Shown here piece after piece: positions 1 to 7,758 of a stretch of 64,000 nt of DNA. The notes beneath the pieces are model-generated. The model was given only the letters and a program-made list of their open reading frames with translations. It was not told where the DNA came from and ran no database searches. The stretch is from Chryseobacterium sp. H1D6B (lineage in GTDB: Bacteria; Bacteroidota; Bacteroidia; Flavobacteriales; Weeksellaceae): the NCBI RefSeq assembly GCF_029892445.1, contig NZ_JARXVJ010000001.1, positions 3,410,001 through 3,474,000 on the forward strand. Direction: 5' to 3'. The stretch's first letter is position 1; each line of letters begins with the position of its first letter. The translations under genes and the position numbers were made by a program.

Positions 1-1691
1 ATAAAATAATTAAGAGGGAGATTGTTGAAGATATAAAACTTAATATATATTTTGTACAGAAAAATGAAAATAATAGTGATGAAAAAGTAGTTACAATTAG
101 TTTTAATAATGATAAAATTTATTTTTTTGAGAGTAAAATAAATGAATTTGTTAAAAAGGAAACAGAAGTAAAAGAGATTACTCAAGATTCATCTTTAAAC
201 GAGTTATTTTATAATATAATTGTAAACTACTCATTTTATGGATTAAACTCTATCGACGTAGATGATTGGATTGAGACTATATTTCATAAAAATGATGGTT
301 ATCAAACACCTATTGTTTTGAATCCAATGAGAACAGAGGGTAATATTGATATAAATACGGAAAATTCATTAACGAAACAACGCTTTCTGTATAACTTAAC
401 TAAAAATTCCGATTTATTACAAGTTACTCCAACCAATAAAATAGATAAGGTAATTCTAAAACTTAAAAAGTATGATAAGAAGGATTTTCTTGTTTCCATA
501 AGTAGAGGAGATAATATGCATCCTGCTTACTTTTTTGAAAAAATTATACTCAAAAATTTCTATAAATATTCTGAAAGTGAAATATTTATAAAAGATAATG
601 AATTGAATATCATATTAATGAAATATATTCTAAAAAAATTAATAAGAATAAGAGAAACATACGAAATTTATAATGATTGCAGCGCATTTTATGATGAGAA
701 CTTTTCTATTTATAGATTTTCAAAGGATTATAACCAGTTTTTTGAAATGTTAAGAGAGGATAATAGTCATATTACATACAAAGTCAAGCAGGCACTTAAT
801 TTTCTATTTTTTAACAATTTAAAAATTTCAGAATTTGAGAATGATATCTATAGAAAATTTTCAAGTACTTCAGAAGGAAGATTTACAATTGATGAAATTT
901 CTTGTGGTATAAAAAACAAAAGTAAATTAGATAGATTTTACAAAGTGAAAAAATCTAACGAAGATATTTTTCATTTACCACCATCAATTTTTGAAATTGA
1001 TTATGTATTCGAAAATGGAAGTTCATTCTCATATCTCAGCTCGGGGGAAAAACAATTTATATACAGTGTCAATTCAATCCTATATCACTTAACCAACCTG
1101 AATTCTACTTATGAAAATGAAACAATTAATAAATATAAATTTCTAAATTTAATTTTAGATGAAATCGAGCTGTACTCACATCCCGAAATGCAAAAGAAAT
1201 TTGTAAATAGTTTGCTTGAAGGAATTAGCAAACTTTCAATTAATAACATTCAAGGCTTAAATATACTTTTTATAACCCACTCGCCATTTATTTTGTCAGA
1301 TATTCCAAAGCAAAATGTATTATTTTTAGATAATGGAAAGCCTCAGGACTTTAATCGTAAAAATACTTTTGGAGCAAACATTATAGATCTGTTAGCAGAT
1401 AGTTTTTTTCTTAAAGATGGACTGATGGGGGATTTTGCCAAAGAAAAAATAGAAGCAACAATTAATTGGCTTAATGAGGAAAGAAAAAATAAACAAAATA
1501 AATCGGAAAAATCCTATAATTTGAATTTAAAAGATTATGAATATCATAAGAAAATAGTTCAACTAATTGATGAACCTATTTTAAGAATGAAATTGGCGGA
1601 AATACTTGATGAACTGCAGGATAGCAGAAATTTACAAAAGGAAGTTGCACAAAAGGAAATTGATTTTTTAAAAAATAAATTTGGTTTATAA
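1..1691 (+). CDS. AAA family ATPase, 5' end outside window (Septu PtuA-like)
   Basis: The reading frame is open from base 3 through the apparent ATG at 318 to the TAA at 1689-1691, so the gene starts before the window and that ATG is internal. At least 562 residues are visible. Seen: the phrase QTPIVLNPMRTEGNID just before and after base 318, an ABC-type signature FSYLSSGEKQ (about 1030-1060), a Walker B segment LILDEIELYSHPE (about 1149-1190) and a switch histidine in FITHSPFILSD. The Walker A motif must lie upstream. This is the OLD/SMC-like ATPase architecture found in PtuA and other defence ATPases. The stop overlaps the start of the downstream HNH gene by one base (TAATG), so the two are translationally coupled. 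The subtype is uncertain because the N-terminus is missing. The region is notably A-rich compared with the rest of the window. Confidence 0.8.
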   Translation, partial: KIIKREIVEDIKLNIYFVQKNENNSDEKVVTISFNNDKIYFFESKINEFVKKETEVKEITQDSSLNELFYNIIVNYSFYGLNSIDVDDWIETIFHKNDGYQTPIVLNPMRTEGNIDINTENSLTKQRFLYNLTKNSDLLQVTPTNKIDKVILKLKKYDKKDFLVSISRGDNMHPAYFFEKIILKNFYKYSESEIFIKDNELNIILMKYILKKLIRIRETYEIYNDCSAFYDENFSIYRFSKDYNQFFEMLREDNSHITYKVKQALNFLFFNNLKISEFENDIYRKFSSTSEGRFTIDEISCGIKNKSKLDRFYKVKKSNEDIFHLPPSIFEIDYVFENGSSFSYLSSGEKQFIYSVNSILYHLTNLNSTYENETINKYKFLNLILDEIELYSHPEMQKKFVNSLLEGISKLSINNIQGLNILFITHSPFILSDIPKQNVLFLDNGKPQDFNRKNTFGANIIDLLADSFFLKDGLMGDFAKEKIEATINWLNEERKNKQNKSEKSYNLNLKDYEYHKKIVQLIDEPILRMKLAEILDELQDSRNLQKEVAQKEIDFLKNKFGL

Positions 1692-2596
1692 TGTTAAAAA
1701 TTTGGCCTACACAAAAAGCTATAGACTTTCATCAAAAAGAAGTAAGTAAAGTTTTTGAAGAAACAATAAAAAAAGGTTATATACTTAGAAACAGGAAACA
1801 AAAGAACCTACCGAAGGTCTTTATTTTATTTTTAAATCAGTTCAAAAATGAACTAATAAGTGGTAAGCCAAAAAGATTATTCGAAATACAGTTAGAGTTT
1901 GAAAAAAAAAGATTTTCTGTTCATCAATTAAAATTAATTAAAAGTTTCTTTATACAAACAGGATATAATAACTTCGATAATAAAGATTTTTTGGAAAAGT
2001 TGAATGTAGATACTTGTGTTTATTGTAACAGAAATTATACAACTCAATTAGTAAAGGATAGAGCACGAGCTGAATTAGATCACTGGTTTCCAAAAGAATC
2101 ATTTCCAATTCTTGCACTAAGTTTTTACAATTTAATTCCGAGTTGTCATTCTTGTAACCATATCAAACATAATAATCATCCAGATGAAGGTTGGGCTAAA
2201 GCTTTATCTAATATTACACACCCATATCTAGACAATAAAGATGAGACTTTTTTGTTCAGTTATTTTTATAGTTCGTTAACTCAACCGAAAGTAACATTAA
2301 AAACCGAAAATGATAAAGTAGAGAAAACAATCATTTTTAGTAAAATTGATAAAATTTACGAATCCCATTCAAACAGAGAATTAAAAGATTTATTGGATCT
2401 TAGGTATAAATATTCTAAAAATTATTTAGATATTCTACTAAACAATACATTTAAAGAAATGACACTTTCTCAGGAAGAAGTCTATAGAATGATTTTTGGA
2501 ATAGAAATAAATGAACAAGACTATCATAAACGTCCATTCTCAAAATTTAAAAAAGATATTATTGAAGAATTACTAAGTATCAAATTAAATAATTGA
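1691..2596 (+). CDS. HNH endonuclease (Septu PtuB-like partner)
   Basis: 301 residues. A zinc-binding HNH fold is visible: C109-V-Y-C112, then L-D130-H131 (the catalytic DH), N147 in FYNLIP, and C152-H-S-C155-N with K159 and H160 in SCHSCNHIKHN. About 105 residues precede the HNH core and 140 follow it, so it is longer than a minimal PtuB; the flanks may contact the ATPase. The start ATG overlaps the ATPase stop codon, which argues for a two-protein complex. In Septu-type systems the ATPase regulates the nuclease, which degrades nucleic acid after phage infection. HNH family assignment is firm; membership in Septu rather than another ATPase-HNH defence pair is inferred from gene order and motifs. 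The codon use is very AT-rich, as in the ATPase. Confidence 0.8.
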   Translation: MLKIWPTQKAIDFHQKEVSKVFEETIKKGYILRNRKQKNLPKVFILFLNQFKNELISGKPKRLFEIQLEFEKKRFSVHQLKLIKSFFIQTGYNNFDNKDFLEKLNVDTCVYCNRNYTTQLVKDRARAELDHWFPKESFPILALSFYNLIPSCHSCNHIKHNNHPDEGWAKALSNITHPYLDNKDETFLFSYFYSSLTQPKVTLKTENDKVEKTIIFSKIDKIYESHSNRELKDLLDLRYKYSKNYLDILLNNTFKEMTLSQEEVYRMIFGIEINEQDYHKRPFSKFKKDIIEELLSIKLNN

Positions 2597-2688
2597 CTTT
2601 CTCAAAATTTTAAATTAAAATTATTTTATACACAAAAAATAAAAACAGAAGGCAAAGATAATTCGCTTCCCAGCCCAACAGCTAAATC

Positions 2689-2775
2689 CTGTCAAGGTCA
2701 AGCCCTCACGATTTTCAGAAAAAGTTTTTACGTATAAAAATCTACGCAAAAACTTTTTCCGAAAAACCTTGACAG
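2689..2775. repeat. Nested inverted repeat (long imperfect hairpin)
   Basis: Outer arms CTGTCAAGGT (2689-2698) and ACCTTGACAG (2766-2775) are exact reverse complements. Inside them GAAAAAGTTTTT (2718-2729) pairs with AAAAACTTTTTC (2748-2759). The loop is about 18 nt. No T-run follows directly, so it is not a simple terminator. It could be a transfer or replication site of an integrated element, a recombination site, or the end of a transcript. Confidence 0.7.
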
Positions 2776-3086
2776 AATGTCACGCTCATTTTCAAAAGGC
2801 TTTCTTTTTTTCGGTTTTTTCTTCGTTTTCTTTTAGAAATATTTCAATGTATAAAAATATTGAGAGCAAAATAAGGTATTAAATTTGCTAAAAAAATGTT
2901 CAAATTTTGGTCTTTTTACTTGCAAATTCCGAGGAAAATTTCTACTTTTACTACGTAAAGTTTTTATATTGAATTTTACCGCTTTTTGCAAATGCCCTAT
3001 TTAAGGCCTTTCACAAGATGCTACAGCGAAACGCTTATCAATAAAAGGACGAGAAGAAGTTACAAAAACCCTCTCTCTCCGCTTAG

Positions 3087-3120
3087 GGAGACGTTTATAT
3101 TTAAACGTCTCCTTTTTTTT
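3087..3120 (+). terminator. Rho-independent terminator
   Basis: An 11-bp perfect stem (GGAGACGTTTA at 3087-3097 and its complement at 3102-3112) with a TATT loop is followed by eight T residues. It faces the plus strand, about 490 bases after the HNH gene, so it may end a transcript other than the nuclease operon, possibly an unrecognised RNA. Confidence 0.75.
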
Positions 3121-4021
3121 ATGGGCTTTATACCTTGATTTACAATGTTTTATAGTTGAATGAAATTATATGAATATGTGTTCGAGTTTTTCAGTATTTA
3201 CCACAATAAAAAAAATTGGCCTTAAAATGGCCCCTATTCTTCATCATTATGTGTTCGGTATTCGTTTAACCAACTCATCAATATTCTTCAAAGAAGTCTC
3301 TGGTATATATTAAGATTCAGGATAATGTGTATATTTCGGTGAAAGTGACACTCCTATTCAGTGCCAAATTGGCTATTAATCTGTCTGCCGAGTGGAGTGG
3401 AGCATGCTATATAAGTATGCTCAAATATAAATAAACCTTACCACTCTCTATAAACCTTAATTTCTAAATCACTAAACTTGATACAATAGATAAAAAGAAA
3501 ATGATGGCGAAATTAATGGCAGTTTTTAAAACATTAAAAAGCTGGGTTTCATTTCGATCTTAAAGACATTCAAAAGTTTTAATCTAGTAAATACAATTAT
3601 CAAAATAAATATAATGGCTCCATTTAGATTAAAATGAAACCATATGGCTTTTTGTGACCAAGACTAGTGTATCTTCAAACACTTTTATAGGTGAATTGGT
3701 TCGGTTAAGCAAAATTAAGCAAGAATTACAAAGATCATCTTTATCAGCTAGTTTGCTTATAGGCTAGCCGAAATTCCTAATACACTTCACAGAAAAGAAA
3801 GAATTATTTTAAAATAGAATTTTTAAAAGGATATGTCTTTGTGTGAGGGATGAAACAGTATTCTTTTGGCTGTTTTGCCAATAAATGACTTCAACCGAAT
3901 TTAGGAACTTGGAAGAGATTGATTCTGTTTTGTTATAGCAATAAGAACTCATAAGATTCTACAAAATGGCTATATAGATATTTATTATTTTTCGAATACA
4001 TCGTAAAAAATGGTTAAAACA

Positions 4022-4049
4022 AAAACAGCATCAATCTTGATGCTGTTTT
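4022..4049 (-). terminator. Terminator of terpene locus A
   Basis: A 13-bp stem (AAAACAGCATCAA and its complement) with a two-base loop. A-rich DNA on the low-coordinate side gives a T-run on the minus strand. It lies 80 bases past the stop of the 4130-5128 gene and fits the end of that minus-strand operon. Confidence 0.6.
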
Positions 4050-4129
4050 GCTATGGAGCTGTTGGTTGATATTGTGCCAATACAGTATATATCGTTGTTT
4101 ATAACTTTTGTGATGGAATCAGTTATCAT

Positions 4130-5128
4130 CTAAAGTGATGTATCTTCAGTTTCCCTATCTGGCCATGCAAAGCATTCAGGATCGTAACGATTCGTATCTC
4201 TAAGATAAAAAGTATTCAGACCTTGTATCAGACTGCCCCAGCCTAGGAACAATTGTTTTACTTGTTCCTGATACTTCCCAAAATCAGGAAGGTCTTCCTG
4301 TAAAGCAACAAGTTCTGCAAGATCATCATCATGAATTTTCATAGCTTCAGTCATGGCATCTTCCAATGACAAGTTATAGTTTCTCTGTAAGACGATAACG
4401 ATATTCATAACTTCGGTATCCTTGCTTAGTTCTTTTTTCAATCCCTGGATATCATTCTGCCAGGCAATAATTCTGGACCATAGGGATCGAACACGCTGTA
4501 TCACAGGATGGCGCTCTACCTCTTCTGTTAAAAAGATATGAAACTCTGCATCAACCAAATAGAAATAAGGAAATATTACAATTGAATATTCACGGAGTAC
4601 TTTAAACAATGCAAGTGAAGGTATTGTTTGGGTTGCCTTATAAGTTGCCTCTTCTTGAGCACCATATCTTGTAACGGTATAAAAAGTATCTGCCAAGCGT
4701 TTCATCCATTCATCGGGCATAAAAGCACCAAATTCATCTCTGATTTTGGCGGCTTGGATGAAATAACCGGGATCTTCCGGAGTAAGGCCTTCTCCTCTGA
4801 ATATTGCTACGAGTCGGTCGCAGTATCTACTGACCTCTTCTTCAGTTGAATATTCAAGTTGATCATCAAATATGGTATGGAAAACAACATACCGATGCAT
4901 AGGTGTTACGCGCTCATAACTTGCATAAGGATACATTCTTGCCGAGCACTTGTGCAGGTTCATGCTCTTGTATCGTTCACGTATATTTTCAGATAAATAT
5001 ACATAATCAGTGTCAATCCAGTTTCTGTAATCAATACCCATTTGTTCCATATTCGGATTGATTTTATCTGGCCAAGGGTAATAACCTTGAGGTAGGTAAT
5101 TCGACGGGTTGTAATCTTCTGGTTTCAT
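4130..5128 (-). CDS. Class I terpene synthase (type A, locus A)
   Basis: 332 residues, the normal length of a single-domain bacterial class I terpene cyclase. Seen: the Asp-rich metal motif FDDQLE (D88, D89, E92), the second metal motif N225-D-I-Q-G-L-K-K-E233 (NSE type with Gly in place of Ser) and the C-terminal RY pair (R314-Y315) that contacts diphosphate. Such enzymes ionise a prenyl diphosphate (FPP or GGPP) with three Mg2+ and cyclise the cation in the cytoplasm. Chryseobacterium members of this family are known to include diterpene synthases; the product here cannot be read from sequence. The N-terminus carries YYPWPDKINP, shared with the type A paralogues at 32805 and 43214. It follows the type B gene (5207-6223) by 78 bases on the same strand, so the two are probably co-transcribed. 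Confidence 0.9.
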   Translation of the reverse strand: MKPEDYNPSNYLPQGYYPWPDKINPNMEQMGIDYRNWIDTDYVYLSENIRERYKSMNLHKCSARMYPYASYERVTPMHRYVVFHTIFDDQLEYSTEEEVSRYCDRLVAIFRGEGLTPEDPGYFIQAAKIRDEFGAFMPDEWMKRLADTFYTVTRYGAQEEATYKATQTIPSLALFKVLREYSIVIFPYFYLVDAEFHIFLTEEVERHPVIQRVRSLWSRIIAWQNDIQGLKKELSKDTEVMNIVIVLQRNYNLSLEDAMTEAMKIHDDDLAELVALQEDLPDFGKYQEQVKQLFLGWGSLIQGLNTFYLRDTNRYDPECFAWPDRETEDTSL

Positions 5129-5206
5129 TTTTTTTAATTAAATTGATGTTTGATAGGTTGTTTTAGGATAGGATATTTTAAATTAAAAATATTCTTGTAG
5201 AAAGTA

Positions 5207-6223
5207 TTATTGAACCTGATTCAACTTTGCTTTTAGCTCTGCTGCCCCAGGAAATTCAGCTGCGGTATAACGGTCCAGTTTTGTTGATATATTTTTCCAT
5301 CCGCTCAAAACCATGCTCATATAATGGACCCAGTTGACCACCGCGTCATGCCAGACCCCAAAATCAGGAAGATTGGCTTGTAGTTTTAAAAATTCTTTTA
5401 GATCTTCATTGTGAAGACGTAAATCTTCAATACAAGCTTCTTTGAGAGACATCTGCCGTTCGTGTTGGATTACTTTTACGATATTGTAATAAATACTGTC
5501 AGTTGCTTCATCCTTCAGTACAGATTGTACTTCATTAAAAAAAGCAACCAGATGGCAGGCCAGTGTCTGCAGGCGAATGACGACAGGATGTGCGTGAATC
5601 TCCGGCGGAAGCACGATTCCTGTTTCTAACTCCGTGAGCTGTAGAAAGGGATAGAGACAGATAGAATTTTCACGCAATGCAATACATTCGCTCACACTGG
5701 GATAGGCTTTATTTTTCTTGTATTTTAATTCCGTTTCTAATCCTGTAAAATACCTGCTGATCATTTGTGTAAAACGTGCAATTGATTCCTGTGGAATAAA
5801 TTCCAAGAGTTCTTCTCTTAAAGAAGCCAGCATAGGTCCTAAAGGTATTCCCGAATCCTTAGCGGCTATTTCACCTTTTAATACCGCAATAGACTGGGTG
5901 TGTACATGTCCGATATCTTCCGGCTCACTTTCTTCATAGAGATCATCGTTGTACAGAGTCCATAGCATTAATCTGCAGATGGGTTTGAACCTTTCAGGAG
6001 GAGCAGTGGGAAACCATTGGGCAGCAATATGTGCTGTTTTGGTTTTTTTGTACTTTTTACGAAGATCAGGATTCTGCTCGTACAACCAGAGATATTCTCC
6101 GTCGATCCATTGATTCTCGGTAATCTGCTGTAATTGATCGGCATTGGGATTTTTTAAAGTAGGAAACGGGTACCTGAACTGCTGGCGAAGGAGTTCAAGG
6201 GTACTAAAATTTTCATTGTCCAT
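5207..6223 (-). CDS. Class I terpene synthase (type B, locus A, lead gene)
   Basis: 338 residues. Metal motif YNDDLYEE (D93, D94, E97/E98); second motif N230-E-V-Q-S234-V-L-K-D238-E, with Asp at the usual Glu position and a Glu next to it; RY pair R318-Y319. It is nearly the same protein as the one at 44967-45980 (most residues identical over the full length) and only distantly similar to the type A enzymes. The N-terminus MDNENFSTLELL and the C-terminus ELKAKLNQVQ are also the two pieces that survive in the remnant at 33827-33889. It is the first gene of a two-gene minus-strand operon. Upstream DNA shares an ACTAAT-rich stretch with loci B and C but lacks their 10-bp direct repeats. Substrate unknown. 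Confidence 0.9.
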   Translation of the reverse strand: MDNENFSTLELLRQQFRYPFPTLKNPNADQLQQITENQWIDGEYLWLYEQNPDLRKKYKKTKTAHIAAQWFPTAPPERFKPICRLMLWTLYNDDLYEESEPEDIGHVHTQSIAVLKGEIAAKDSGIPLGPMLASLREELLEFIPQESIARFTQMISRYFTGLETELKYKKNKAYPSVSECIALRENSICLYPFLQLTELETGIVLPPEIHAHPVVIRLQTLACHLVAFFNEVQSVLKDEATDSIYYNIVKVIQHERQMSLKEACIEDLRLHNEDLKEFLKLQANLPDFGVWHDAVVNWVHYMSMVLSGWKNISTKLDRYTAAEFPGAAELKAKLNQVQ

Positions 6224-6676
6224 ATTGTGTAAGTTTGGTTTAGTTTTTATACTAATGTATAATTCAATTAATTATTGTTGTATTTTATTTCATATAATTG
6301 TGATTATTTGCGTTAGAATATTCTTAGATTCCGATTATATAACTGTCTATTTAGTTTATTTTATCATTGTCTTTTCCCATTTTTACTGGCATCATTTCAA
6401 GAAATATACAGTTTCCAATGAAATGAGTGTACATGGTTTAATTGAATAGCTGGTTAAATTACCCGACATACAAGCAACATACAATGTCCAAAATGTCAGT
6501 GTAGCGGATGAGATCATTTGATGATCATGCCGCAGAGATTGTTCCCGGAAAATTATTGTAAATTTTTTCCGGTTTATCAGCTATTATTTTTATCGCCCAT
6601 ACCATGACCTCAGCGCGCAATTAGGAAGATTAACATGCGTGTTATTATAGTATGCAAGTAGTTGATATTCTTTATG
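6224..6676. other. Upstream region of terpene locus A
   Basis: No gene seen. The first 70 bases (ACTAATGTATAATT, then a TATTTTATTTCA stretch) resemble the upstream DNA of the terpene genes at 33889 and 45980, so a shared promoter or leader is likely here. An imperfect CCGGAAAA...TTTTCCGG hairpin sits at about 6545-6572. Confidence 0.5.
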
Positions 6677-7003
6677 CTATTGGAATATCCTTCGCCATTT
6701 GGTTATAGTGTTTTTGCTCAATCCAAAGTGTTCTGCTACCTGAATATTATTCATTCTATGATTCTTCTGGTAATCAAGAATATGCATTATATCTATTTCA
6801 TTGTAGGAGCGAAGTTTTTGATTCATCTTTTTTGCATCTTGATTTTTGGTGCCAAAAATTCTTTTATTAAGTTCCATAATATCCATAGCGGAAAGTATTT
6901 TTTTTCCTAATAATTTTTCGCATTCTGCTTTCTTATGAGGGAATTTTTTTTCAATGATGTCTGAATAGATCAATTTATAATTAGGTTGATTCTGTTTTTC
7001 CAT
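6677..7003 (-). CDS. Small HTH protein
   Basis: 108 residues. The C-terminus (about 83-106) reads MNNIQVAEHFGLSKNTITKW, a helix-turn-helix of the transposase / resolvase-like kind in which a short helix, a turn and a recognition helix end in KWRR. The N-terminal 70 residues are charged, with no known domain recognised. It follows the 7027-7449 gene by 23 bases on the same strand, so the pair is probably one operon. It may be a DNA-binding regulator of the neighbouring secreted-protein or terpene genes, or a relic of an insertion-sequence OrfA. No transposase catalytic gene lies nearby, which favours a domesticated regulator. Confidence 0.6.
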   Translation of the reverse strand: MEKQNQPNYKLIYSDIIEKKFPHKKAECEKLLGKKILSAMDIMELNKRIFGTKNQDAKKMNQKLRSYNEIDIMHILDYQKNHRMNNIQVAEHFGLSKNTITKWRRIFQ

Positions 7004-7026
7004 TTCTGATTTCTGATTTGATGCTG

Positions 7027-7449
7027 TTATTTATTATGTTTTGTTACCCACTTACATAAAGTGGTATAAGGAATCCCGTATTCATCCGTAATTTGTCGCT
7101 TGGTCTTTTCTTGTTTCATTATTATCTCCATAATAAAATCTATTATTTCCCGGGTATAGATGTTCTTCCTGAAGTGTGGAAGTTTTGAAATAGCGGATTC
7201 CCGGATTGAAGCAGAAGGCGGGGCATAGAGGATCAAATGCTGCGAATATAGTCTGAAGAAATCATATTCAAGCAGTTTGCTCCATCTCAGTAAGATATTA
7301 GTGGAGAGGTCTTCCTGTATGTACATTTCATTGATTTCAATTTCTGTACATTTCATGAAGTTACAGATCCGGGTTAAGTCGATGTTGCTTTCCTTAACGC
7401 GCAGATGAATGAACTTTCCAATATGAATATTTTTAAAATTTGTAGTCAT
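7027..7449 (-). CDS. Small DNA-binding protein with two HTH-like regions
   Basis: 140 residues from the ATG at 7449. A longer frame begins at 7503, but the extra 18 residues are hydrophobic and unlike the family start MTTNFKNIHIGKFI. Residues 8-60 look like a Cro/XRE-type fold (RVKESNIDLTRICNFMKCTE, then LRWSKLLEYDFFRLYSQHL). Residues 113-138 (EKTKRQITDEYGIPYTTLCK) form a second helix-turn-helix like those of transposase OrfA proteins. I recognise this as a recurrent small family in Chryseobacterium and relatives with no established function. It lies between the 2060-aa secreted protein and the second HTH gene, all on the minus strand. Confidence 0.6.
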   Translation of the reverse strand: MTTNFKNIHIGKFIHLRVKESNIDLTRICNFMKCTEIEINEMYIQEDLSTNILLRWSKLLEYDFFRLYSQHLILYAPPSASIRESAISKLPHFRKNIYTREIIDFIMEIIMKQEKTKRQITDEYGIPYTTLCKWVTKHNK

Positions 7450-7758
7450 AAGCAGTATTACTTTTAATGGGAGAGGGAAGGACATTATTCTGTTATAAAT
7501 CAATAATTGGATGATATTGATTTCATAAATGCCTTACTAATAAAATATTGTTGATTTGTTATTGTTACAAGTTTTTTATCATGATGTGGTTTTCATGACT
7601 AAAATGCTTTATTGCTCATTGTATGGTATTACTTATTTTTTATTATATAATTCACCACAGTCAACTGCAGTTAATTGACTAAAATTGATAGTCTTAGCCC
7701 CGTTCCATACAATACTTTCCGGAGCTAAGTTTCTATCAATTATTGAACCTGAACTTTT

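Larger units (their letters stand above)
2597..4129. other. 1.5-kb gene-poor region between the defence pair and terpene locus A
   Basis: No convincing gene. It holds a nested inverted repeat (2689-2775), a strong plus-strand terminator (3087-3120) and a terminator-like hairpin (4022-4049). Between them the sequence is AT-rich and full of stops in all frames. A stretch near 3335-3375 resembles an insertion-sequence end, but no matching partner end was found. The region looks like the edge of a mobile or defence island. Confidence 0.6.

Noticed and set aside
302..499. Short minus-strand frame at the left edge
   Set aside because: It lies inside the ATPase coding sequence on the other strand.
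3335..3375. Possible insertion-sequence end (TGTGTATATTTCGGTGAAAG followed by TGACACTCC)
   Set aside because: No second end or transposase was found nearby; not enough to call an element.
6144..6449. 101-codon plus-strand frame
   Set aside because: Starts inside the type B terpene gene on the other strand and runs into its promoter region.
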